Below, in pieces: positions 1 through 5,073 of a stretch of 5,073 nucleotides of DNA (its first letter is position 1; each line of letters opens with the position of its first letter). Made by a program: the position numbers and the translations under genes. Location: NCBI GenBank assembly GCA_031264645.1, contig JAISDR010000041.1, positions 1 to 5,073 on the forward strand, read 5' to 3'. This stretch comes from Prevotellaceae bacterium. Its GTDB lineage: Bacteria > Bacteroidota > Bacteroidia > Bacteroidales > UBA932. Below the pieces are notes generated by a model. That model searched no databases and had not been told where the DNA came from. It saw only the letters and a program-made list of their open reading frames with translations.

Positions 1-770
1 TCGGTAAAAGCGTAGACCGAAATCAGCGGAGCAGGCGTATCGCGACAGGCGTCCAGCGCATTTTTGAGCAGGTTGATAATAAGCTGTTCTATCAGCGAGC
101 GGTCGGCATAAAGTCTTATATCCGCGGGTCTTGCGAAAAAAGTTACGGGTATCCTTTCCTTTGCAAACAGATTCCGGATGTCGTCGAAGAGTTCGCTTGC
201 AGGAAAATATTTCATCACAGGCGAGGGAATATGAGTCAGTTTCCTGTAGTTCTCGACAAAATCGAGCAATCCCCTGCTGCGGCGGTGTATGGATTGCATA
301 GCCGCCATCATTTCCCTGTATCTTTCCTCGTCCAGACAGTCGTCCGCCTGTTCCGAAATAGTTTCCGACAGCGAAATGATTGGAGCGATAGAGTTCATTA
401 TTTCGTGCATCATGACGCGTATAAGTTTCTGCCATGCTTCGGTTTCCGCTTTCGAGACAATGGATTCGTAAAGGCGCGACCTGAAAAGCTCGAGCGCTTC
501 GTTCATGGATTTATTGAGGTTTTTCCCTCCCTTTTTCAGATTGGTCGGGAACGAAATGTTCAGGTCGCCGCTTCGTATGTTCATAATCATCTGCTCCATC
601 AGGCGGATGGATTTCCGGTGATTCAGGGATATGGAAAAAATCAGTGAAATGATAATCAGTACGAACAGCGCCAGGAGAAAGTAATGCCCGTCGATAGCGA
701 GCAGTGTAGAGCCGACAGCCAGCAGGAGAGCTGCAATCACTTCGATAACAATAGTCTTTGAACGGTTCAT
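1..770 (-). CDS. Sensor histidine kinase, N-terminal 256 residues (partial; 3' end outside window)
   Basis: This is the membrane histidine kinase expected to phosphorylate the response regulator encoded just upstream. Residues about 5-25 and 30-49 are two hydrophobic helices joined by a turn of only a few residues (D27, G28, H29), so there is essentially no periplasmic domain. Residues about 51-105 look like a HAMP-type linker (RSGDLNISFP). The dimerisation and phosphoacceptor helix follows, with H122 in MHEIMNSIAPI, a variant H-box. The N-box NLLKNALDA (233-241) begins the ATPase domain. The G boxes lie beyond base 1, so catalytic completeness cannot be judged. The ATG at 768-770 overlaps the regulator's TGA (767-769) as ATGA, which fixes the start and suggests translational coupling. 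The family and pairing are clear from sequence and position. The signal is unknown. Confidence 0.93.
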   Translation of the reverse strand, partial: MNRSKTIVIEVIAALLLAVGSTLLAIDGHYFLLALFVLIIISLIFSISLNHRKSIRLMEQMIMNIRSGDLNISFPTNLKKGGKNLNKSMNEALELFRSRLYESIVSKAETEAWQKLIRVMMHEIMNSIAPIISLSETISEQADDCLDEERYREMMAAMQSIHRRSRGLLDFVENYRKLTHIPSPVMKYFPASELFDDIRNLFAKERIPVTFFARPADIRLYADRSLIEQLIINLLKNALDACRDTPAPLISVYAFT

Positions 771-2128
771 ATTCCGAGTTTTTCCATTTTTCTGTACAGG
801 GCGTAACGTGTGATTCCCAGCAGTTCGGCTGCCAGCTTCACGTTTCCTTCAGCCTGACGGAAAGCGCGTTCAATGGCTTCCTGCTCAAGCTTGTTGAGGT
901 TGAACTCTTCATTCAGCTTTTTCGAGACGGCAGACGTGAATATGAAGTTTTCCACTCCCAGAACGGGTCTTTCGGCAAGTATCACAGCGCGTTCCATTGT
1001 ATGCTCAAGTTCCCGTACGTTTCCGGGCCAGAGATAAGTTTGCAGCTTTGCCTTTGCGTCCTTCGATATTCCCTTTAACTTCTTGTTGTATTTACGGTTG
1101 AAGCGGGTAAAGAAATGTTCGGCAAGCAGCATGACGTCGTTGCCGCGTTCCCTCAGCGGCGGGATGTGTATTTCGATGGTATTTATGCGATAGAGAAGGT
1201 CTTCCCTGAACCGCTTGTCGATTACCATTTCGCGGATATTCGCGTTTGTCGCCGAAATGAAACGCACGTCTATCGGTATGGGGCAGGTAGTACCCAGACG
1301 TGTGATTTCGCGTTTTTCGATTGCGGTCAGCAGCTTCATCTGCATCGGAAGCGACAGGTTGCCGATTTCGTCAAGAAACAGCGTCCCGCCGGCAGCGACT
1401 TCCAGCCTTCCGGGCTTGTCGTGACGCGCATCGGTGAAGGCTCCCTTTTTATGACCGAACAGCTCGCTCTCGAAAAGCGATTCGGACACCGAGCCGAGGT
1501 CTATGGAAACAAAGATTTTCTCGCTTCGGGGCGATTTCCTGTGGATTTCGCGGGCGATAAGGTCTTTGCCGGTACCGTTTTCGCCGAGAATCAGGATATT
1601 GGCGTCGGTATTGCGCAGTTTTTCTACTGTCTCGAAGATATCTTTCATCGCGCTGCTGTCGCCTATTATTTCGTATGCACCCTCGCCCGCAGGAGCGGCA
1701 AGCGCGGAAATTTGCTGTTTAAGATGCTTCACTTCGATTCGGCTGTCGTGCAGTTCGATGGCGGAAAAGACGGTTGCCAGCAGTTTTTCATTTTCCCACG
1801 GCTTGGGGATAAAGTCCGAAGCTCCGGCTTTGATTGCCTGTATAGCCCTGTCCATGTCGGCGTATGCGGTAATGAAAATCACAACGATGTCGGGGTCTGT
1901 CTTCCTGATTTTTTCAAGCCAGTGGAAACCCTCCTTTCCGCTGATGGCGTCGCGGTTGAAATTCATGTCGAGCAATATGACGTCGGGATAATAATTGTTT
2001 ATAAAATACTCCAGACGTTCCGGGTCGGCGCTCACTCTCACCTGTTCGACGTGCGATTTCAGCAGAAGATTCAGTGCAAGCAACACATCTTCATTGTCGT
2101 CGATTATCAGAATCTTTCCTTTTTTCAT
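767..2128 (-). CDS. NtrC-family sigma-54-dependent response regulator
   Basis: This 453-residue protein has the full three-domain layout of an NtrC-type activator, which drives ATP-dependent opening of sigma-54 promoters when phosphorylated. The receiver domain (about 4-125) has the acidic pair D10/D11, phosphoacceptor D54, switch T87 and K109. The AAA+ domain (about 153-385) has Walker A GENGTGKD (182-189), loop motif GAFTDA (229-234), Walker B GGTLFLDEIG (247-256), a likely arginine-finger region at RFRED (306-310), and WPGNVREL (367-374). A Fis-type helix-turn-helix fills 427-452 (EGNVKLAAELLGIT). Length is typical of the family. The GAFTGA loop carries Asp in place of the second Gly. The start ATG lies 24 bases after the lipoprotein gene and has no Shine-Dalgarno motif. 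It has a candidate promoter of its own and overlaps the kinase gene by 4 bases. Target genes are unknown, and I found no convincing sigma-54 promoter in this window. Confidence 0.97.
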   Translation of the reverse strand: MKKGKILIIDDNEDVLLALNLLLKSHVEQVRVSADPERLEYFINNYYPDVILLDMNFNRDAISGKEGFHWLEKIRKTDPDIVVIFITAYADMDRAIQAIKAGASDFIPKPWENEKLLATVFSAIELHDSRIEVKHLKQQISALAAPAGEGAYEIIGDSSAMKDIFETVEKLRNTDANILILGENGTGKDLIAREIHRKSPRSEKIFVSIDLGSVSESLFESELFGHKKGAFTDARHDKPGRLEVAAGGTLFLDEIGNLSLPMQMKLLTAIEKREITRLGTTCPIPIDVRFISATNANIREMVIDKRFREDLLYRINTIEIHIPPLRERGNDVMLLAEHFFTRFNRKYNKKLKGISKDAKAKLQTYLWPGNVRELEHTMERAVILAERPVLGVENFIFTSAVSKKLNEEFNLNKLEQEAIERAFRQAEGNVKLAAELLGITRYALYRKMEKLGI

Positions 2129-2143
2129 GATTTATTTTTTTTG

Positions 2144-2173
2144 CAAATGTACTTATTTCCGGAAATAATCCAA
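2144..2173 (-). promoter_or_regulatory. Candidate promoter of the response regulator-kinase pair
   Basis: On the minus strand a TTG (2171-2173) is followed after 19 bases by TACATTTG (2144-2151), an exact match to the Bacteroidetes -7 consensus TAnnTTTG. It would start transcription roughly 10 bases before the regulator ATG. The promoter overlaps the last codons of the lipoprotein gene, so the regulator and kinase could be transcribed both from here and by read-through from surE. Confidence 0.6.
2153..2168. promoter_or_regulatory. Perfect 16-bp palindrome in the promoter spacer (candidate operator)
   Basis: TTATTTCCGGAAATAA is its own reverse complement. It sits wholly inside the 19-base spacer between the -33 and -7 boxes of the candidate regulator promoter. 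It also encodes the last codons and TAA stop of the lipoprotein gene, so protein coding may explain part of it. A dimeric DNA-binding protein bound here would block or control that promoter. The binding role is inferred. Confidence 0.4.
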
Positions 2174-3106
2174 TTCCTCGAACAATATATCGAATTTTAG
2201 CCAGCTTGCCCGGGCATAAAGATTTTTCCGGGGAACAGCCAGATGGAAAAAATCCCTGTTATAGACAAGCGGATTGCCATAATCGTCCGGATTGCTGTCG
2301 GCTACAGGATTGACGTAGCAGATTAAGCTGTCCGTGTCGCTTTCTACCGTCATAATGTACAGGGGCTTGCCCGAAGTCAGCTTCCGTTTTTCATCGTCCG
2401 TGACGTTCAGGTTGCTGTCGAACGAAATATTGCTGAAATAACTTAGATAGGCGTCCATTTTGAATTTGTCGAAGGGAACGTTTTTGCCCGCCGCGTCAAA
2501 CAGGGATACGCTGTCGCTTATGCTGATTGAAAACGAGGCGTCCGGTTCTTCGCCGTTTTCAATCTTTATATGCCTTATCTGCCCCGGATTATATGAGAAA
2601 AGGATGTTGTTTTCCCAAAAGGCGGATTCCGTAACTATATAGTCGCCGAAATCGATATCCATGCCCGGAAGTTCCAGAACGTATGGCTTGTGTTTTCCTT
2701 CCATCAAGCCGATTACCTCCACATTTTCCTCGCCGGTAATCAGCAGATAATAGCTTTTTACGGATTTTTTCCCTTTAAATACGCTTATCAGTATTCCTTC
2801 GTCCGATATTTTTTTGACGGGATATGCGGACTCGCGGATTTTCGGCAGGGGACAGCGCACTTCGACGTCGGAAAGTATTTTCTTTAAATTCGCAATGTTC
2901 TGCATGTTTGCCTTGAAGGACGAAACAAGCCACTGTCCGTTTCCTGCTTTTGTCAGGACGGTATGAGCGTTTTCGTCGCGCAGTTCTATTCGTGTGATAT
3001 CCTCCATGTTTCCAGTGGCAAAGCTGCTGTCCGAACTCCTGCAGCAGACAAGAATCATGCTCCCCAGAAATATGGACAGGATGTATTTTAGGGCATGTAA
3101 ATTCAT
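2153..3106 (-). CDS. DUF4340-like putative lipoprotein
   Basis: This is a 317-residue exported protein of unknown function. A short basic start and a hydrophobic stretch (about 8-20) lead to C21-C22, followed by a Ser/Asp-rich linker, as in a lipoprotein. The lipobox is not canonical (ILVC or LVCC, without Gly, Ala or Ser at -1). Residues about 35-170 fit the DUF4340 pattern by eye: ITRIEL (37-42), G-x-W-L-V (57-61), a helical segment about 66-80, VEVRCPLPK (81-89), GILISVFKGKK (104-114) with SYYL (118-121), and LMEGKHKPYVLELPG (134-148). The second half is mixed alpha/beta with no motif I recognise. The gene sits 14 bases after surE and 24 bases before the regulator gene, so it is probably cotranscribed. 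A role in signalling with the kinase is possible from position only. The ATG at 3104-3106 is the only start that keeps the signal peptide. Confidence 0.85.
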   Translation of the reverse strand: MNLHALKYILSIFLGSMILVCCRSSDSSFATGNMEDITRIELRDENAHTVLTKAGNGQWLVSSFKANMQNIANLKKILSDVEVRCPLPKIRESAYPVKKISDEGILISVFKGKKSVKSYYLLITGEENVEVIGLMEGKHKPYVLELPGMDIDFGDYIVTESAFWENNILFSYNPGQIRHIKIENGEEPDASFSISISDSVSLFDAAGKNVPFDKFKMDAYLSYFSNISFDSNLNVTDDEKRKLTSGKPLYIMTVESDTDSLICYVNPVADSNPDDYGNPLVYNRDFFHLAVPRKNLYARASWLKFDILFEELDYFRK

Positions 3107-3120
3107 GGTATCATAATCGT

Positions 3121-3891
3121 TTAAAGCTTTTCAAATCTTTTTATTTTTTCAATAATACTGTATGCCGTGAGGTCGAAATGGGTGGGAACGATGGAGATAT
3201 AACCCCTGCTCAGGGCTGTTTCGTCCGTTCCTTCCGCTCCCTCCTCCTCGTTATAGTAGTATCCTGTAAGCCAGTAGAGTTCTTCTCCCGTAAGCGGATC
3301 GGGATTCATTACAAAATCCTCATTCCACATGCCCCTGTTTTGACGGCATACTTTTATACCTTTTATTTCGTCGAATGGCAGGGCGGGGATGTTGACGTTC
3401 AGGGAAATGCCTTTCGGTATTCCGTTCGTCAATACTTCCTGCACAATTGTTTTACCGTATCTTATCGAAGCGGAAAAGTCTGCATCCGGCGAATGGTCGC
3501 AAAGCGAAAAGCCTATCGAGGGCATTCCCAGCATTGCCGCCTCGATAGCCGCTCCCATTGTGCCGGAGTAAATCACGCTCACCGAAGAGTTTGAGCCATG
3601 ATTTATGCCCGAAACCATCAGGTCGGGCTGACGGGGAAGCAGACAGCTCATCGCTACTTTAACGCAGTCGGTCGGCGTCCCGGAACAGGCATATACCGTC
3701 AAGCCTTCCGATTCCCGGACTTTGTCAATGCTTATCGGATTCGGAACTGTCAATGCGTGCGAGGCTCCCGAACGCGGAACGTCCGGAGCTACTACAAATA
3801 AGTCTCCAAATGGAGAAAGCATGCTTATCAATGCCTCTAAACCTGCGGCATTTACACTGTCATCGTTTGATATTAAAATTAAAGGTCTCAT
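3121..3891 (-). CDS. surE: 5'/3'-nucleotidase SurE
   Basis: SurE is a metal-dependent phosphatase that removes phosphate from nucleoside 5'- and 3'-monophosphates in the cytoplasm. It is linked to survival in stationary phase and stress. The N-terminal motif SNDDSVNAAGL (8-18) gives the metal ligands D10 and D11. S41 in PRSGASHALT and N97 in SGINHGSN complete the usual Asp-Asp-Ser-Asn metal site, with the spacing known for the family. YSGTMGAAIEAAMLGMPSIGFSL (about 108-130) is the conserved core helix. At 256 residues the length is normal for SurE. The usual NDDG is NDDS here, a mild change outside the metal ligands. This is the first gene of the cluster, about 60 bases downstream of a strong promoter match. 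The start has no Shine-Dalgarno sequence, as is common in this phylum. Confidence 0.97.
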   Translation of the reverse strand: MRPLILISNDDSVNAAGLEALISMLSPFGDLFVVAPDVPRSGASHALTVPNPISIDKVRESEGLTVYACSGTPTDCVKVAMSCLLPRQPDLMVSGINHGSNSSVSVIYSGTMGAAIEAAMLGMPSIGFSLCDHSPDADFSASIRYGKTIVQEVLTNGIPKGISLNVNIPALPFDEIKGIKVCRQNRGMWNEDFVMNPDPLTGEELYWLTGYYYNEEEGAEGTDETALSRGYISIVPTHFDLTAYSIIEKIKRFEKL

Positions 3892-3899
3892 CTATACAA

Positions 3900-3947
3900 T
3901 CAAAATTTTTGCCGGTAATCCTGCCATTCGCGACAGAACTGCTCCAT
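3900..3947 (-). CDS. Possible 15-codon ORF in the surE leader
   Basis: An ATG at 3945-3947 opens the frame MEQFCREWQDYRQKF and ends in TGA at 3900-3902, eight bases before the surE start. The predicted transcription start is only a few bases upstream, so the ORF would have almost no leader. It could affect surE translation, or it could be chance. There is no homology or codon evidence available from this window. Confidence 0.15.
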   Translation of the reverse strand: MEQFCREWQDYRQKF

Positions 3948-3955
3948 AAAAGTTG

Positions 3956-3986
3956 CAAAAGTACACGAATTTTCGCCATTGACAAA
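3956..3986 (-). promoter_or_regulatory. Bacteroidetes-type promoter of the surE cluster
   Basis: TTTG (3983-3986) and TACTTTTG (3956-3963) lie on the minus strand with a 19-base spacer. Both match the Bacteroidetes primary sigma factor consensus TTTG / TAnnTTTG. Transcription would begin near 3950, giving surE a leader of about 60 bases. A long A/T-rich tract (about 3993-4040) lies immediately upstream and could act as an upstream element. Confidence 0.75.
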
Positions 3987-4121
3987 ATCTGCCAATTAAA
4001 CAATTAACAAACAAGTCTTTTAATTAATTATTTAGTTTTTTGTGTATGGCGATGTGTGTGTGACAAAATAGGATCTTATGCTCGTACAGGACTGCTAAAC
4101 TGTCCTTTTTGCGCTCCCCCT

Positions 4122-4153
4122 AAAAAAAGGGACGCTCATTCCCGCGTCCCTTT
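4122..4153 (-). terminator. Intrinsic terminator of the 221-residue protein gene
   Basis: A perfect 10-bp stem (AAAGGGACGC at 4126-4135 with GCGTCCCTTT at 4144-4153) encloses an 8-base loop. On the minus strand the stem runs into an unbroken T tract (4122-4128, sharing its first bases with the stem). It lies 26 bases after the stop codon of the upstream gene. On the plus strand the T tract is interrupted, so termination is mainly expected for minus-strand transcripts. It insulates the surE cluster from the unit upstream. Confidence 0.9.
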
Positions 4154-4179
4154 CATTTTTGATTTACCCGTCTGTGGGT

Positions 4180-4845
4180 TTACGGCACGATGGCGCTTAT
4201 AATTTCGCTCCACGGTCCCATTTGACCTTTTTCGTTTTGCCAGCAGATGGCAATGTAAACGGTTTTTCCGCGTTCTTCCTCCGTAAATTCGAGGATATGC
4301 GGAGTACGTGTAGCAAGCACGCTGCGGGTAAGGGCGCTGTGGTCGGCAGGCGGCGTGTCGAGCACCGCACAGACAATCACTGCACCGTCCACGCCGTAGG
4401 GCTTTGCCTTGCTTTTGCTGCCCTGGTCCTGAAAGGAGACTTTCAGACGGCGGAAATCCACCACCTCAATGAAGAGTTCCGGGCGTGTCTTCGGCACATC
4501 GACAGTCGTCTTCGTGTTGTCGTACACGTGAAGACCCATATCAAGGCGTTCGGCGTCGGTGATGATAGGGTTCTTCAGACGGAATCCTGCCATCGCGCGA
4601 ACAAGCTCAACATATTTATCGCGTGCGGCATTCTTCTCCGCCACAATGACGGTGGTGCTGTCCGGGCTGTCTGCCTTTCTTTGCAGGACTACAAAAGCGT
4701 CGTAAGCAGTCTGCAAATTCGTAACCTCGTTGGAGGGAATGCCCCATCGAGATGCGCCTGCAGCTACTTTCGAGTTGAAATTGGCGCCCCAGGACACCAG
4801 TTCCGAATCTTTTTTGGGAATATAATCCCTGTGAATTTTACTCAT
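4180..4845 (-). CDS. Conserved hypothetical protein, 221 residues
   Basis: No function is assigned. There is no signal peptide or membrane segment, so it is probably cytoplasmic. Residues about 1-90 look helical and start with YIPKKDSELVSW (8-19), then WGIP (34-37) and a segment rich in Ala, Lys and Asp. Residues about 125-221 look like a beta-sandwich, possibly of fibronectin III type: FRRLKVSFQDQGSKSKAKP (131-149), GVDGAVIVCAVLD (151-163), LEFTEEERGKTVYIAICWQN (185-204) and the end GPWSEIISAIVP (210-221). From memory, this C-terminal pattern recurs in uncharacterised proteins of Bacteroidales and some other host-associated bacteria, but I could not check this here. The gene is a separate unit with a terminator behind it and the repeat array before it. 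A minus-strand frame from the array ends inside its ATGAGTAA start region. The start has only A-rich sequence upstream. Confidence 0.88.
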   Translation of the reverse strand: MSKIHRDYIPKKDSELVSWGANFNSKVAAGASRWGIPSNEVTNLQTAYDAFVVLQRKADSPDSTTVIVAEKNAARDKYVELVRAMAGFRLKNPIITDAERLDMGLHVYDNTKTTVDVPKTRPELFIEVVDFRRLKVSFQDQGSKSKAKPYGVDGAVIVCAVLDTPPADHSALTRSVLATRTPHILEFTEEERGKTVYIAICWQNEKGQMGPWSEIISAIVP

Positions 4846-4888
4846 CGTTTTTCACTTTAACTGTTAATACTAATTTACTTATATTCAT
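4838..4888 (-). CDS. Possible short ORF overlapping the start of the 221-residue gene
   Basis: An ATG at 4886-4888 opens MNISKLVLTVKVKNDE and stops at TAA 4838-4840, inside the ATGAGTAA start of the next gene (8-base overlap). The same frame is also open upstream through the whole repeat array to the window edge, reading as heptads of the type RLPETFL. It may therefore be the C-terminal end of a longer repeat protein rather than an independent peptide. The overlap would suit translational coupling. No homology supports it. Confidence 0.25.
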   Translation of the reverse strand: MNISKLVLTVKVKNDE

Positions 4889-4900
4889 ACCTTTTGACAA
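4870..4900 (-). promoter_or_regulatory. Weak candidate promoter of the 221-residue protein gene
   Basis: TTG (4898-4900) and TAAATTAG (4870-4877) lie on the minus strand with a 20-base spacer. The second box differs from TAnnTTTG at one position. If it is used, the leader would be about 20 bases and the repeat array would lie immediately upstream of the promoter. Confidence 0.35.
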
Positions 4901-4926
4901 GGCTGGTGAATCGTTTGGCAATATTA

Positions 4927-5073
4927 CCGAGCGACGCGGAAACGTTTCCGGGAGACGCAGAAACGTTTCCGGGAGACGCAGAAACGTTTCCGGGAGACGC
5001 AGAAACGTTTCCGGGAGACGCAGAAACGTTTCCGAGCGGCGCAGAAACGTTTCAGAGCGGCGAAGAAACGTAT
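4927..5073. repeat. 21-bp tandem repeat array (runs off the right edge)
   Basis: Each unit is a perfect 10-bp palindrome GAAACGTTTC followed by an 11-base linker, CGGGAGACGCA in the commonest form. Units begin at 4939, 4960, 4981, 5002, 5023, 5044 and 5065. The first four are identical. The fifth and sixth have changed linkers (CGAGCGGCGCA and AGAGCGGCGAA), and the seventh is cut by the window edge and reads GAAACGTAT. A linker-like stretch (4927-4938) precedes the first unit. A degenerate half-copy, GAATCGTTTG, lies at 4908-4917, 31 bp before the first unit. There are no unique spacers, so this is not a CRISPR array. Five of six frames are open throughout. Confidence 0.95.

Larger units (their letters stand above)
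3892..4121. other. Intergenic region between the terminator and surE
   Basis: Apart from the surE promoter and its short leader, this stretch holds an A/T-rich block (about 3993-4040, including TTAATTAA at 4020-4027) and a short GT repeat near 4051-4062. I see no RNA gene, riboswitch or plus-strand gene here. Confidence 0.5.

Noticed and set aside
1013..1027. ACGTTTCCGGG inside the regulator gene, matching 11 bases of the array unit
   Set aside because: It encodes part of the conserved WPGNVREL motif of the AAA+ domain, so the match is explained by protein coding and chance.
1115..2200. Long plus-strand open frame of 361 codons
   Set aside because: It lies opposite the clearly recognised response regulator gene, whose domains and motifs are intact. 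The frame has no recognisable motif.
3910..3926. Sigma-54-like promoter on the minus strand before surE (TGGCAG then GGC)
   Set aside because: The distance between the GG and GC elements is one base too long and the TTGC box is absent. The nearby Bacteroidetes-type promoter is a far better match.
3860..3979. 39-codon minus-strand frame overlapping the surE start
   Set aside because: The -7 promoter box lies inside it, so its start codon would be upstream of the predicted transcript. It also overlaps surE out of frame.
4088..4106. Short hairpin AGGAC / GTCCT before a T run on the plus strand
   Set aside because: The stem has only 5 bp with a large loop, and no plus-strand gene ends there.
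4159..4860. Plus-strand open frame of 233 codons
   Set aside because: It is antisense to the 221-residue gene, which has a terminator on its own strand and protein-like conserved blocks. The plus frame begins inside the terminator region.
4939..5073. CRISPR array
   Set aside because: The repeats are directly contiguous 21-bp units with no unique spacers.

Overview
The window looks like part of a Bacteroidales (Bacteroidota) chromosome. Every supported gene lies on the minus strand. Start codons are preceded by A/T-rich sequence rather than Shine-Dalgarno motifs. Two upstream regions carry matches to the Bacteroidetes promoter consensus, a TTG/TTTG box followed after 19 bases by TAnnTTTG. The protein families also fit that group. 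The genus is not determined.

Read in the direction of transcription (right to left), the window has two units. The first begins at the right edge with an array of 21-bp tandem repeats (about 4927-5073). It is followed by a gene for a 221-residue protein of unknown function (4180-4845), closed by a strong intrinsic terminator (4122-4153). The second starts from a near-perfect promoter at 3956-3986 and is a compact four-gene cluster: surE (5'-nucleotidase, 3121-3891), a DUF4340-like putative lipoprotein (2153-3106), an NtrC-type sigma-54-dependent response regulator (767-2128) and its partner sensor histidine kinase (1-770, 3' end outside the window). Gaps inside the cluster are 14 and 24 bases, and the last two genes overlap by 4 bases (ATGA).

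The regulator and kinase form a cognate two-component pair. The kinase is anchored by a tight two-helix hairpin with almost no periplasmic part, so it probably senses a membrane or cytoplasmic signal, or a partner protein. The lipoprotein just upstream is a candidate for that partner, but this is inference from position only. The regulator gene appears to have its own internal promoter. A perfect 16-bp palindrome sits between its -33 and -7 boxes, which suggests separate control of the two-component pair.

The most unusual sequence is the repeat array at the right edge. Six perfect 10-bp palindromes (GAAACGTTTC) are spaced exactly 21 bp apart, about two helical turns. Five of six reading frames stay open across it. 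One minus-strand frame runs out of the array and ends inside the start codon region of the 221-residue gene. Whether the array is protein-coding, a protein-binding array or a neutral minisatellite cannot be settled from this window. No complete, clearly novel system is visible.
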